From positions 2,294,001 through 2,358,000 of the forward strand of contig NZ_OY829290.1 of assembly GCF_963691685.1 (NCBI RefSeq): DNA of 64,000 nucleotides, in the 5' to 3' direction. A program made the position numbers and the translations under genes. This DNA is from Thalassovita sp. (GTDB taxonomy: Bacteria > Pseudomonadota > Alphaproteobacteria > Rhodobacterales > Rhodobacteraceae). Below the pieces are notes generated by a model that searched no databases, had not been told where the DNA came from, and saw only the letters and a list, made by a program, of their open reading frames with translations. Positions 1 to 8,675 of the stretch are shown here, piece after piece; within the stretch, counting starts at the first letter, position 1; every line of letters begins with the position of its first letter.

Positions 1-754
1 CGGTGGCAACGGCTTCTTCAACCATGCCATCTTCCAGCGCGCCCAGGTCAACACCTGCGGCATCCATCTGAGCCGACATACCGTCCAGGGCAGCGCGGCT
101 GACCAGGTCGGTGTACAGAGCGATCGCGCGGGCCGCGTCGTCGTTGCCGGGGATGATGTAGTCTACGCCTGCGGGCGAGCAGTTGGTGTCGACAACAGCC
201 ACAACCGGGATACCCAGTTTGTTGGCTTCTGCGATGGCCAGCGACTCTTTCTTAACGTCGATGACGAACAGCAGGTCAGGCACGCCGCCCATGTCACGGA
301 TACCACCCAGCGAAGCCTGCAGTTTCTGCTGGTCGCGGTCCATGTTCAGACGCTCTTTCTTGGTCAGGCCTTCGGCGCCCGATGCCAGTTTCTCATCGAT
401 CTCTTTCAGACGGTTGATCGACTGCGAAACGGTCTGCCAGTTGGTCAGGGTGCCGCCCAGCCAGCGGTGGTTCATGTAGTACTGTGCGCATTTCTCAGCA
501 GCTTCAGCAACCGGGCCAGCGGCCTGACGCTTGGTGCCTACGAACAGAACGCGGCCGCCTTTGGCAACGGTGTCACGTACAACTTTCAGAGCCTGGTCCA
601 GCAGCGGAACAGTCTGGGTCAGGTCCATGATGTGGATGCCGTTGCGCGAGCCGTAGATGTACTCGCCCATGCGGGGGTTCCAACGCTGGGTCTGGTGACC
701 AAAGTGTACGCCGGCTTCCAGCAGCTGGCGCAGAGTGAATTCAGGAAGAGCCAT
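1..754 (-). CDS. rpsB: 30S ribosomal protein S2 (partial, 3' end outside window)
   Basis: Structural protein of the small ribosomal subunit. The frame read on the minus strand from the ATG at 754 opens [20 protein letters not shown] and continues with the S2 hallmarks [39 protein letters not shown] and FVIDVKKE, all in the usual order. About 251 codons are present; the stop codon lies beyond position 1. AAAGGA lies just upstream of the ATG as ribosome binding site. tsf would be expected next, off the left edge; that is family knowledge, not seen here. Identity is certain. Confidence 0.97.
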   Translation of the reverse strand, partial: MALPEFTLRQLLEAGVHFGHQTQRWNPRMGEYIYGSRNGIHIMDLTQTVPLLDQALKVVRDTVAKGGRVLFVGTKRQAAGPVAEAAEKCAQYYMNHRWLGGTLTNWQTVSQSINRLKEIDEKLASGAEGLTKKERLNMDRDQQKLQASLGGIRDMGGVPDLLFVIDVKKESLAIAEANKLGIPVVAVVDTNCSPAGVDYIIPGNDDAARAIALYTDLVSRAALDGMSAQMDAAGVDLGALEDGMVEEAVAT

Positions 755-863
755 TCTCTTATTCCTTTCCGGTTTGTACCTAAGCGGGACTTTCAAGGGC
801 ATGCGCCCAACCGGCGGACCGTTACAGGATTTCTCCCTGCAAGGCCCAACCCCGCCTGTGAAG
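755..863 (-). promoter_or_regulatory. rpsB 5' leader, possible S2 autoregulatory RNA
   Basis: The predicted untranslated leader between promoter and start codon is long and GC-rich and can form short stems. S2 autoregulation through its mRNA leader is known in gammaproteobacteria; whether this leader does the same is inference. I cannot match it to a named RNA family by eye. Confidence 0.25.
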
Positions 864-870
864 TGCCGCG

Positions 871-899
871 CGTATAGACGGGTTTTGCGGGGGTGGCAA
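871..899 (-). promoter_or_regulatory. Predicted sigma-70 promoter of rpsB
   Basis: On the minus strand TTGCCA (894-899) is followed after exactly 17 nt by TATACG (871-876), a reasonable -35/-10 pair. Initiation would fall near 863, giving a leader of about 110 nt before the rpsB start. The leader contains a short CAGG/CCTG stem. The plus-strand rest of the 755-1108 gap shows no gene. Confidence 0.5.
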
Positions 900-1108
900 G
901 CACTATCAGGCAGGAAAAGCCAAGTTTTCCACAGTCAGCCTGCGCCCTGCGTTTTTACGCCTCTTGAGCCTGCCAAAAATCTCTCTATGGTGTGACGCTT
1001 CGCCTGCTGACTGCTACAACAGATCCAACAGTCAAACCAGCGGAAAGGGAGCGTGACCTGGTCGCGCCGACCCTTAGCTTGAACATCATAGTCTAGGTGA
1101 CAACAGGC

Positions 1109-2014
1109 ATGGATCAACCAACTGATAAGAAACAGCAAATCCTGTGCATCGGCTCCGTCCTCTGGGACGTTGTGGGCCGCGCTACAATTGCGATGCGGGC
1201 TGGCTCGGATGTGCCGGGCCGGATTGAGCGGATCCCCGGTGGGGTGGCGCTGAACATTGCCATGGCGCTGGGGCGCTTTGGTTTGAACCCTTCGGCGCTG
1301 ACCGCGATTGGCCGCGACCCTGAAGGCGAGGAGCTGATGGCGGCCTGTGGCCGTCTGGGGGTGTCAACCGAACACGCCTATCGCTCCGACGATCTGCCGA
1401 CAGATCAATATATGGCCATTGAAGGCGCCAACGGTCTGATCGCCGCCATTGCGGATGCCCATTCGCTGGAGGCCGCGGGCCCACGAATCCTGACACCGCT
1501 GATCGAAGGGCCGCTTGGCACCCGTGAGGCCCCGTTTGACGGGTTGATCGCGCTGGACGGCAACCTGACCCACGCGCTCTTGGAAGAGATTGCCACGGAC
1601 GCCGCTTTTGCCAGGGCCGATCTGCGGGTTGCGCCCGCCTCGCCCGGCAAGGCCGAACGGTTGGCCCCCTTCCTACGTCATTCCCGGGCGGTGCTTTATG
1701 TGAACCTCGAAGAGGCCGGGCTGCTGTGCCAGCGAACCTTTGAAACCTCGGCCGAAGCCGCCGAAGCACTGGTCGCGCGTGGTGCCAAACGTGCGCTGGT
1801 CACCAACGGGGCCAAGCCCTGTTCCGATGGCACGGCGGATGGCGTCATCACCGCCTGCCCGCCTGAGGTGCTGGTCACCCGCATCACCGGCGCCGGTGAC
1901 ACCTTTATGGCTGCCCATATGGCCGCCGAACTGTCCGGCATGGACCGTGAAGCCGCGCTGGAGCGCGCCCTGCATGCCGCCGCAATCTACGTATCCGGAG
2001 AACTCCCCGCATGA
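1109..2014 (+). CDS. psuK: PfkB-family carbohydrate kinase, probable pseudouridine kinase
   Basis: Probably phosphorylates pseudouridine to pseudouridine 5'-phosphate in the cytoplasm. The 301-residue product has the ribokinase-fold signatures: an N-terminal glycine pair (GGVALNIAMALGRFG, about residues 44-58) and the C-terminal catalytic motif TGAGDTF (GAGD about 261-264, with the catalytic Asp). PfkB kinases vary in substrate. The assignment rests on the neighbour: the stop overlaps the start of psuG by 4 bp (ATGA), the usual two-gene pseudouridine salvage operon. The ATG at 1109 is preferred over a GTG at 1097 because AGGTGA sits 8 nt upstream of it. Confidence 0.85.
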   Translation: MDQPTDKKQQILCIGSVLWDVVGRATIAMRAGSDVPGRIERIPGGVALNIAMALGRFGLNPSALTAIGRDPEGEELMAACGRLGVSTEHAYRSDDLPTDQYMAIEGANGLIAAIADAHSLEAAGPRILTPLIEGPLGTREAPFDGLIALDGNLTHALLEEIATDAAFARADLRVAPASPGKAERLAPFLRHSRAVLYVNLEEAGLLCQRTFETSAEAAEALVARGAKRALVTNGAKPCSDGTADGVITACPPEVLVTRITGAGDTFMAAHMAAELSGMDREAALERALHAAAIYVSGELPA

Positions 2015-2916
2015 GCCTCAAACCCGTACTCAGCCCCGAAGTTGCCGCCGCACAAGCCGAGGGCAAAGCCATCGTGGCGCTGGAAAGCACCATCATCACC
2101 CACGGCATGCCCTATCCGCAGAACCTGGAAACAGCGCGCCGGGTTGAGGATGAAATCCGCGCTGCGGGCGCTGTGCCTGCAACCATCGCCGTCTTGAACG
2201 GCACGCTGCACGCCGGCCTGACCGACGCCCAGTTGGAAGAACTGGCACAGGCCAAAGATGTGGCCAAGATCAGCCGCGCCGATATGGCTGTGATCATGGC
2301 GCAAGGCCGCACCGGGGCCACCACCGTGGCCGCCACCATGATTGCCGCACATCTGGCGGGCATCCACGTCTTTGCCACCGGCGGCATCGGCGGTGTGCAC
2401 AAAGGCGCCGAGGACAGCTTTGACATCTCCGCCGATCTGCTGGAACTGGCCGCCACGCCCGTCAGCGTTGTTGCGGCAGGGGCCAAGGCCATTCTGGATG
2501 TGCCGAAAACGCTGGAAGTGCTGGAAACTCAAGGGGTTCCGGTCATTACTTACGGTCAGGACAGCTTCCCTGCGTTTTGGTCTGCAACCTCGCCGCTGAC
2601 GTCACCTTTGCGGATGGACGCGGCCGAAGACATTGCCAAGGCTCATCAGATGCGCGGCCAGCTGGGCCTGCCCGGTGGTCAGCTGATCGCCAACCCGATC
2701 CCGGCCGCCGCCGAAATCCCGCAGGCGGAAATGAACCCGATCATCGATGCCGCCACCACTGAGGCGGATGAAAAAGGGATCACCGGCAAAGAGGTCACGC
2801 CCTTCCTGCTACAGCGCATTTTTGAGCTGACCGAAGGCCGGTCGCTGACCGCCAATATCGAACTGGTCCTGAACAACGCCCGACTGGCGGCACAGATCGC
2901 CAAAGCCTTGGGCTGA
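2011..2916 (+). CDS. psuG: Pseudouridine-5'-phosphate glycosidase
   Basis: Cleaves the C-C glycosidic bond of pseudouridine 5'-phosphate to uracil and ribose 5-phosphate. The 301-residue protein is full length. It shows the family motifs ALESTIITHGMPYPQN (about 24-39), the central ATGGIGGVHKGAE, VITYGQDSFPAFW and the C-terminal NPIPAAAEIP and GKEVTPFLL. It overlaps psuK by 4 bp, so the pair is translationally coupled. It is followed by a 140-nt gap before the DUF502 gene. Confidence 0.95.
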   Translation: MSLKPVLSPEVAAAQAEGKAIVALESTIITHGMPYPQNLETARRVEDEIRAAGAVPATIAVLNGTLHAGLTDAQLEELAQAKDVAKISRADMAVIMAQGRTGATTVAATMIAAHLAGIHVFATGGIGGVHKGAEDSFDISADLLELAATPVSVVAAGAKAILDVPKTLEVLETQGVPVITYGQDSFPAFWSATSPLTSPLRMDAAEDIAKAHQMRGQLGLPGGQLIANPIPAAAEIPQAEMNPIIDAATTEADEKGITGKEVTPFLLQRIFELTEGRSLTANIELVLNNARLAAQIAKALG

Positions 2917-3056
2917 CCCTTCAGAAAACGCCGCTAAAGGCGCAAAAACATGCTGCTTTTCCCCGACTTACCGCAAGATGCATTGTGATAGCGGGGGAAA
3001 GCCCCTAAGTAAGCGTTGACGCTGTTTTCAAACACCTATCGACGCCTACCGATCCA

Positions 3057-3752
3057 ATGACCACACCTTTTGACGAAGATATCCCAAAGCCACGCAAACC
3101 GGGGCTGTTTGCTCGTGTGCGTTCGTCCTTCCTGACCGGCATCGTTGTGATCGCCCCTGTCAGCCTGACGATCTGGTTCCTGTGGACCTTCGCGGGTTGG
3201 GTCGATGGATTTGTGCTGCCGCTGGTGCCCGGTCAGTTTAAGCCCGAGCCCTATATCGGCATCAACCTGCGCGGCGTCGGCATCCTGTTTTTCCTGGTCT
3301 TCACCGTTGTCATCGGCTGGATCGCCAAGGGCCTGATGGGGCGTTCCCTCATCCGATTTGGCGAAAGCCTGGTGCAGCGCATGCCGGTGGTGCGGTCAAT
3401 CTATTCCGGTGTCAAACAGATCGCCGAAACGGTTTTCGCGCAGTCGGAACGGTCCTTTGAACGCGCCTGCCTGATTGAATATCCCCGCAAAGGCATCTGG
3501 GCGATCGGCTTTGTCTCGACCGAGGCGAAAGGCGAGATTCGCCAACGTGCCGGTGAAGATGACAATGACCTGCTGTCCGTCTTCGTGCCGACCACGCCAA
3601 ACCCGACCTCGGGCTTCCTGCTCTATTTCCCACGCAAAGACGTGATGGAGCTGGACATGAGCGTAGAAGATGCCGCGAAACTGGTGATTTCAGCCGGTCT
3701 GGTCTACCCAAACGGCAAAGATCCCAGCCAACCGCCGCGCAGCAAGTCCTAA
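3057..3752 (+). CDS. DUF502 family inner-membrane protein
   Basis: A 231-residue membrane protein of unknown function. After a short charged N-terminus (MTTPFDEDIPKPRKPGLFARVRSS) there are two hydrophobic segments, about residues 25-50 and 70-95. A soluble domain follows with the family motifs RMPVVRSIYSGVKQ, GFVSTEAKGE and FVPTTPNPTSGFLLYFPRKDV. The last matches the DUF502 signature, which is also seen in plant LIKE COV proteins. It converges on the broken patatin gene, with 5 bp between the stops. No function is claimed. Confidence 0.85.
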   Translation: MTTPFDEDIPKPRKPGLFARVRSSFLTGIVVIAPVSLTIWFLWTFAGWVDGFVLPLVPGQFKPEPYIGINLRGVGILFFLVFTVVIGWIAKGLMGRSLIRFGESLVQRMPVVRSIYSGVKQIAETVFAQSERSFERACLIEYPRKGIWAIGFVSTEAKGEIRQRAGEDDNDLLSVFVPTTPNPTSGFLLYFPRKDVMELDMSVEDAAKLVISAGLVYPNGKDPSQPPRSKS

Positions 3753-3757
3753 CTGAA

Positions 3758-4783
3758 CTAGCCGTACATTTCGCTTAGATCGACGGTGCTGTGACTGTTC
3801 AGCGCCGCCTTATGTTCAGCCAGAAACGCCTTGGCAGCCGTCTGTCCGGCCTCTTTTAGATGCAACAGAACCGACGGCACCGGCCAGCTTTTGGTGACCA
3901 CCGACAGGCTGTTCATCAGCTCATCATCCGCGATCATATGCACCTTAACATCGCGTTTTTCTTCGCGATTCAGCACACCTTGTGCAATCAGCCGCTGGAC
4001 AAAGGCAACTGCGCGCAATTCACTCAACAGGGAGGCGTTGAAACTGATCTCATTGATCCGGTTGCTGATCTGCTGCGGCGTGATCGGCAAGGCCTCCCGC
4101 CGCAGCGGGTTGATGTTGATGATGACCACATCTTCGGGAAGATCGCCGGAATAGAGCGGCCAAAGCGCCGGATTGCCGGTATAGCCGCCGTCCCAATAGG
4201 CCTCCTGCGTGCCGGTGGTGGGATCGGCAATCTCCACAGCCTGAAACAGGGTTGGCAGGCAAGCGGAGGCCAGCAAAGCATCAGTGCTGATCTAAGCCCC
4301 CTGAAACACTCGCGCCTTGCCAGAACGCACATTGGTGGCGCAGACAAATAGCGCCGGGCCCTGATCGGCGCAGACCAGATCATATTGCAATCGCTCCACC
4401 AGCCCACGCAGCGGATGGGCATAAAGCGATCCCAGCGCATAAGGTGAGGTGAAGCGTTGCATCACATCAGCCGCGATGAAGGGCCAACTGACCTCCATCC
4501 CCTGGCTGATCCAACTGGGGGGCAGCGCCCCCAGCCACAGATTCAGCCCCGGCAATTCAATCGCGCCCAGCTGCTGCCAGAACCAATCAAGGTTTTGCCG
4601 CGCGCCATCACGGCCGCCGGTCAGCAAGCCGGCCTTCAGCGCCGCGCCGTTCATCGCCCCGGCGGAGGTGCCGGTGATGCCCGCAATCTCGATCTCTTCG
4701 TCCTGCAGCAGCACATCCAGCACGCCCCAGGTAAACGCCCCATGCGCCCCGCCGCCCTGCAAAGCCAAGTTGATCCGTTTCAT
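3758..4783 (-). pseudogene. Patatin-like phospholipase, interrupted by an in-frame TAG
   Basis: Reads from the ATG at 4783 (MKRINLALQGGGAHGAFTWG, with AGGAGAGAAGG upstream) through the oxyanion-hole glycines and the nucleophile motif GTSAG. It then meets a TAG codon at 4292-4294. Translation in the same frame resumes at once with ISTDALLASACLPTLF and carries the second catalytic motif DGG (in YWDGGYTG) to the stop at 3758. The coding frame is never shifted; a single base change, most simply GAG (Glu) to TAG, separates the Ser from the Asp of the catalytic dyad. The rest of the protein is intact, so the mutation looks recent, or is a sequencing error. It lies downstream of bdhA in a likely PHB-related operon; a role in lipid or polyhydroxybutyrate turnover is inference. 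Confidence 0.85.
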
Positions 4784-4835
4784 CCTTCTCTCCTCGGCTT
4801 TTTGCGGGCTGCGGGGTTTACATGATCTGACGGGA

Positions 4836-5606
4836 TCAGAGGGCGGTCCAGCCACCGTCCACCGACAGCGTGGTGCCGGTCATCTGTGTAGCCGCCTCAG
4901 AGCAGAGGAAGACACAGGTGCCGCCCAGTTGCTCCACGGTGGCGAATTCCTTCGACGGCTGGCGCTCCATCAGCATTTCCACAACCTCTTCGCGGGATTT
5001 GCCGTATTTTTCCATCGTGTCGGGAATCTGCGCCTCAACCAGTGGCGTCGCTACATAGCCGGGGCAGATCGCGTTGCAGGTGATCGGTTCGCGCGCGGTT
5101 TCCAGCGCCGTCACTTTGGTCAGTCCGACAACACCGTGTTTGGCTGCCACATAGGCCGATTTGAAGGGCGAAGCCGTCAGACCGTGGGCCGAGGCGATGT
5201 TGATCACCCTGCCCCATCCTGCATCGCGCATCATCGGTAGCGCCGCCGCGGTGGTGTGGAAGGCCGACGACATGTTGATCGCAATGATCGCGTCCCATTT
5301 CTCCACCGGGAAACTGTCAATCGGCTCCACATGCTGGATGCCGGCGTTGTTGATCAGAATGTCGCAACGTCCCGCTTTTTCAATCAGTTGGCGACAGTCA
5401 TCGGCCTTGGACATATCGGCCTGAATATAGCGCACGGTGACGCCGAATTCCGTCGACATCTCAGCGGCCAATGCGTGATCTTCCGCGCTGTCGGTGAATG
5501 AGTTCAGCACCACATCCGCCCCGGCGCGTGCCAGTTCCCGTGCCACACCCAGACCAATGCCGGAGTTCGATCCCGTCACCACGGCAGTTTTTCCCTGCAA
5601 TGTCAT
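4836..5606 (-). CDS. bdhA: D-3-hydroxybutyrate dehydrogenase (SDR family)
   Basis: NAD-dependent oxidation of 3-hydroxybutyrate to acetoacetate, part of polyhydroxybutyrate use. The 256-residue short-chain dehydrogenase has the Rossmann motif TGSNSGIG (11-18), NNAG (86-89), the catalytic Ser at 139 (IASAHG) and YxxxK (Y152, K156). The C-terminus SVDGGWTAL is typical of BdhA. The ATG at 5606 is chosen over one 15 nt upstream because GAGGG precedes it and the family begins close to the Rossmann strand. The patatin gene follows 52 nt downstream on the same strand. Confidence 0.93.
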   Translation of the reverse strand: MTLQGKTAVVTGSNSGIGLGVARELARAGADVVLNSFTDSAEDHALAAEMSTEFGVTVRYIQADMSKADDCRQLIEKAGRCDILINNAGIQHVEPIDSFPVEKWDAIIAINMSSAFHTTAAALPMMRDAGWGRVINIASAHGLTASPFKSAYVAAKHGVVGLTKVTALETAREPITCNAICPGYVATPLVEAQIPDTMEKYGKSREEVVEMLMERQPSKEFATVEQLGGTCVFLCSEAATQMTGTTLSVDGGWTAL

Positions 5607-5765
5607 TTTTACCCTCGCCATTACTTTGCAACCGCAGCATAACCGCTCCTCTGCCCTGCGGCGAGTCAGCAGAACTACGATGATTCGGGTTGTTTCGCGC
5701 CCCGCCTAAAGAGAGGGCGCCTTCGGCGAAAAACCGCGCAGAGCCAAGAAATATGGGCTCTAAAC

Positions 5766-5840
5766 AAAAAAACGCCGGCACAAGGCCGGCGCAAAGTTAT
5801 TGAGGCAGGTTTCATACAGGCAAGAAACCTATCGAGCAGT
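5766..5840 (-). ncRNA. Putative trans-acting small RNA, about 75 nt
   Basis: A self-contained transcription unit in the 347-nt gap 5607-5953. A good promoter (5847-5875) is followed by a 7-bp stem-loop with perfect arms AGGTTTC/GAAACCT (5807-5813 and 5824-5830). Next come a single-stranded stretch and a perfect Rho-independent terminator: arms CGCCGGC (5773-5779) and GCCGGCG (5785-5791), loop of 5, then seven U (5766-5772). No gene lies upstream on this strand that the terminator could serve, and no ORF of note is inside. The U-tail and stem-loops fit an Hfq-binding sRNA; hfq lies at 19873. I do not recognise a named family. Confidence 0.65.
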
Positions 5841-5846
5841 GATCCC

Positions 5847-5875
5847 TTTATAAGCAAAACATCCGCTCGTTCCAA
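5847..5875 (-). promoter_or_regulatory. Predicted sigma-70 promoter of the small RNA
   Basis: On the minus strand the -35 TTGGAA (5870-5875) is separated by 17 nt from the -10 TATAAA (5847-5852). The implied start is near 5840. It is among the best sigma-70 matches noticed in the window. Confidence 0.6.
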
Positions 5876-5953
5876 GCTAAAAAATTGAAATCACACAAAA
5901 GCCACATTAGGCTAAGTCCAAATAAAATAAGGCAGAGTAGGATTGTTGCCAGA

Positions 5954-7768
5954 ATGCGACCAGAGATTTTCCCACGACTGAAGACACTTACCAGCGCCGC
6001 AGCACTTGTTTTGTTGGGCAGTGCGCTGCAGGCCGCCCCGAAACACGGAATTGCAATGTACGGCGAACCGGCCCTGCCCGCCGATTACCAGTCCTTGCCC
6101 TACGTCAACGCCGATGCCCCTAAAGGCGGGTCCTTTATCGAAGGCAACACAGGCGGCTTTGACAGTTTGAACCCGTTTGTGCGCAAAGGCACGGTGCCGT
6201 GGCAGCTGCGCTTCTTTATTTCCGAATCACTTATGGGGCGCAGCTGGGACGAACCCTTCACGCTTTACGGGCTTCTGGCCGAAAGCATTGAGGTGCCCGA
6301 AGATCGTTCCTGGGTCGAGTTCACCCTTCGGCCTGAGGCCAAGTTTTCCGATGGCAGCCCGCTGACCGTCGAAGATGTGATCTGGTCCTATGAAACCCTC
6401 GGCACCGAAGGGCATCCACGCTACCACGGGTTCTGGAAGAAGATCGACAAAATCGAAAAGACCGGTGACCGTTCGGTCCGGATCACCTTCAACGTCGAAG
6501 ATCGTGAACTGGCCCTGATCGCAGGTCTGCGGCCGATCCTGAAGAAGGCGCAGTGGCAGGACATGGCCCTGACCGAGGGCAGCCTGCAGGATGTGCCGAT
6601 CACCTCGGCGCCTTATGTGGTTTCTGACTATGAGGCGGGGCGATACGTCTCGCTGAAGCGCAACCCGGACTATTGGGGCAAGGATCTGGCCTTCCGCCAG
6701 GGCACCGGCAACTTTGATGAGCTGCGGATTGAGTTTTACGGCGACCAGTCGGTGCTGTTTGAAGCGTTCAAAGCGGGGGAGATGAATTTCTACCGCGAAG
6801 GCAACGCTGAAAAATGGGCCAGCCAGTATGACTTCCCAGCGGTGTCTGATGGTGACGTGCTGAAATCTGAAATCAAACACCAGCGCCCCACCGGCATGGT
6901 GGGCTATGTGATGAACTCACGCCGGCCGGTGTTTGAGGATTGGCGCGTACGTCAGGCGATGATCACCGCCTTCAACTTTCCCTATGTGAACGGCACCGTC
7001 ACCGGTGGCCGCCAGAACCGGATCCAATCTTACTTCTCCAACTCGCACCTTGGGCTGCAAGAGGGCCCCGCCACCGGCAAGGTGCTGGAGATACTGCAAC
7101 CCTATGCCGCGGATCTTCTGCCCGGCACCATCGAAGGCCTGACCTTGCCCGCAGGGGACGACAGCCCGCGCAACCGCGCCGACACGCGCGCCGCCCTGAA
7201 ACTGCTGGAAGAGGCCAGCTGGACCGTCAAAGACGGCACGCTGGTCAATGCGGATGGCGCGCCTTTCACCTTCGAAGTTGTGATCCGTCAGGGCGACAAA
7301 GAAGCCCAATCGATCATGGAGATCTACCGTGAGGGGCTGACCCGTCTGGGCATCACCATGCAGATCGCCCAAGTCGACAATGCGCAATTTGCTGAACGCC
7401 GTGATAAGCAGGACTTCGACATGATGCCCTATGTGCGTTACCTGTCGCTGAGCCCGGGCAATGAACAGAACCTCTATTGGGGATCGGCGCAGGCCGATAT
7501 CGAAGGATCGCGCAACCTGATGGGGATGAAATCCGCCGCTGTGGATGCCACAATTCAGGCGATGCTGACCGCCACTTCAAGTGAGGACTTCACCGCCGCA
7601 ACCCGGGCGCTGGACCGTCAGTTGATGGCCGGTCGCTACGTCATTCCGCTCTGGGCGGGTGGCCCGGCCCGGATCGCCCATCGCAAAACGTTGCAATTCC
7701 CGCAAAATACCCCGATTTATGGCGACCGTATCGGCTACACGCCAGATGTTTGGTGGTCTGAGGAGTAA
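5954..7768 (+). CDS. ABC transporter substrate-binding protein, family 5 (YejA-type)
   Basis: Periplasmic solute-binding protein for peptides or related compounds. The 604-residue product begins with a signal peptide (LTSAAALVLLGSALQA, cleaved before APKHGIAMYGEP). Then, in the normal family order, come the N-lobe motifs YVNADAPKGGSF, SWVEFTLRPEAKFSDGSPLT and SAPYVVSDY, and later WRVRQAMITAFNFPYVN and the C-terminal IPLWAGGPARIAHRK. These match the YejA branch (microcin C/peptide import). No permease or ATPase gene is adjacent, so the partner transporter must be elsewhere. ATG 5954 is preferred over one at 5885 because it sits immediately before the signal peptide. A small lipoprotein gene follows after 5 nt. 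Confidence 0.88.
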   Translation: MRPEIFPRLKTLTSAAALVLLGSALQAAPKHGIAMYGEPALPADYQSLPYVNADAPKGGSFIEGNTGGFDSLNPFVRKGTVPWQLRFFISESLMGRSWDEPFTLYGLLAESIEVPEDRSWVEFTLRPEAKFSDGSPLTVEDVIWSYETLGTEGHPRYHGFWKKIDKIEKTGDRSVRITFNVEDRELALIAGLRPILKKAQWQDMALTEGSLQDVPITSAPYVVSDYEAGRYVSLKRNPDYWGKDLAFRQGTGNFDELRIEFYGDQSVLFEAFKAGEMNFYREGNAEKWASQYDFPAVSDGDVLKSEIKHQRPTGMVGYVMNSRRPVFEDWRVRQAMITAFNFPYVNGTVTGGRQNRIQSYFSNSHLGLQEGPATGKVLEILQPYAADLLPGTIEGLTLPAGDDSPRNRADTRAALKLLEEASWTVKDGTLVNADGAPFTFEVVIRQGDKEAQSIMEIYREGLTRLGITMQIAQVDNAQFAERRDKQDFDMMPYVRYLSLSPGNEQNLYWGSAQADIEGSRNLMGMKSAAVDATIQAMLTATSSEDFTAATRALDRQLMAGRYVIPLWAGGPARIAHRKTLQFPQNTPIYGDRIGYTPDVWWSEE

Positions 7769-7773
7769 CAGGC

Positions 7774-7887
7774 ATGAAGAAGCTCTTTGTCATCGCAACC
7801 CTGACCCTGCTGGCGGGCTGCGCAACAATTGATGGGATTGGCCAGGATATCTCGGGCGGGTCCCGCCGGGTTCAGGGCTGGTTCTGA
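7774..7887 (+). CDS. Small entericidin-like lipoprotein (37 aa)
   Basis: A 37-codon gene: MKKLFVIATLTLLAGCATID is a textbook lipoprotein signal with lipobox LAGC, followed by IGQDISGGSRRVQGWF. Such short, Gly-rich lipoproteins belong to the entericidin EcnA/EcnB type. It starts 5 nt after the YejA-like stop, with AGGAG overlapping that stop as ribosome binding site, and ends just before a strong terminator, so it is co-transcribed. Cell-envelope location is expected; function unknown. Confidence 0.75.
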   Translation: MKKLFVIATLTLLAGCATIDGIGQDISGGSRRVQGWF

Positions 7888-7910
7888 ACCACACTGGTTC
7901 CAAAGGAAAA

Positions 7911-7935
7911 GGCGGCCTCACCCGGCCGCCTTTTT
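7911..7935 (+). terminator. Rho-independent terminator
   Basis: Perfect arms GGCGGCC (7911-7917) and GGCCGCC (7924-7930), 6-nt loop, then TTTTT. It ends the YejA-like/lipoprotein transcript. Confidence 0.85.
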
Positions 7936-7972
7936 CATTTGTTACCCCTCAGATATCGCCGAGAGTTACTAT

Positions 7973-8599
7973 TTACACCAGTGAGGTCACCCATAGGATC
8001 GTTGCATCCTCCGGGCTGAGCGAAATCACGTTATGCCCCATGGTGGCATCGTAATAGGCGCTATCCCCGCGACGCATTTCGACCGGTTCGTAAAACTCAG
8101 TGTAAAGCCGCACAACGCCGGTCAGAACATAGAGGAACTCTTCGCCGTCGTGACGCACCCAGCCGTCAAATTCCTCCATCGAGCGGGCACGGACACGGGC
8201 GCGATAGGGCAGCATGGTCTTCTTGGTCAGGCTGCCGCCCAGCATCTCATGTTCATAGGTGGCGGTGGCGTGGCCGGTGCCTTCATCATTGCGGGTCAGC
8301 GCCATACGGCCGTTGACCTTTTCGCGGATGGGTGGGGTGAACAGCTGTGGTACCGAAATCTCCAGCCCCGTCGCCAGCTTTTTCAACGCCTCATAGGTCG
8401 GTGACATCTGCCCGTTTTCGATCTTCGACAGGGTCGAACGCGCCAGGCCCGCCTGCCCGGCCGCCTGTTCCAGCGTCAGACCGCGCGATTTGCGCAGCTC
8501 ACGCACGCGGCTTGGCAGATCCAGCGGCTCAGGGCTTTCCTGATTGCCGTTCTCACGCGCGATCCGAACGATCGATCCTTGGGGCATCTGTTCTGTCAT
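7973..8599 (-). CDS. XRE-family regulator with C-terminal cupin domain
   Basis: A 208-residue DNA-binding regulator. The helix-turn-helix is at about residues 30-85 (SRVRELRKSRGLTLEQAAGQ and ARSTLSKIENGQMSPTYEAL). A cupin sensor domain fills the C-terminal half (about 120-205; WVRHDGEEFLYVLTGVVRLY and ATMGHNVISLSPEDA). It is divergent from the acyl-CoA synthetase gene with 76 bp between starts, so it likely controls that gene and itself; the ligand is unknown. Regulators of this type often sense small organic or amino acids. Confidence 0.88.
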   Translation of the reverse strand: MTEQMPQGSIVRIARENGNQESPEPLDLPSRVRELRKSRGLTLEQAAGQAGLARSTLSKIENGQMSPTYEALKKLATGLEISVPQLFTPPIREKVNGRMALTRNDEGTGHATATYEHEMLGGSLTKKTMLPYRARVRARSMEEFDGWVRHDGEEFLYVLTGVVRLYTEFYEPVEMRRGDSAYYDATMGHNVISLSPEDATILWVTSLV

Positions 8600-8675
8600 A
8601 GCGCTGTCATACGCGGCTGCGCCCCATGTTGCAACGCAGCTTGCAACCGGATCGGCCTTTGCCTATCCCGAGGGT

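Noticed and set aside
4292..4294. In-frame TAG in the patatin gene as a pyrrolysine codon, given an MttB-family gene in the window
   Set aside because: The MttB homologue at 46076-47620 has no internal TAG, no pyl genes are visible, and TAG is used as an ordinary stop elsewhere (for example at 46072-46074).
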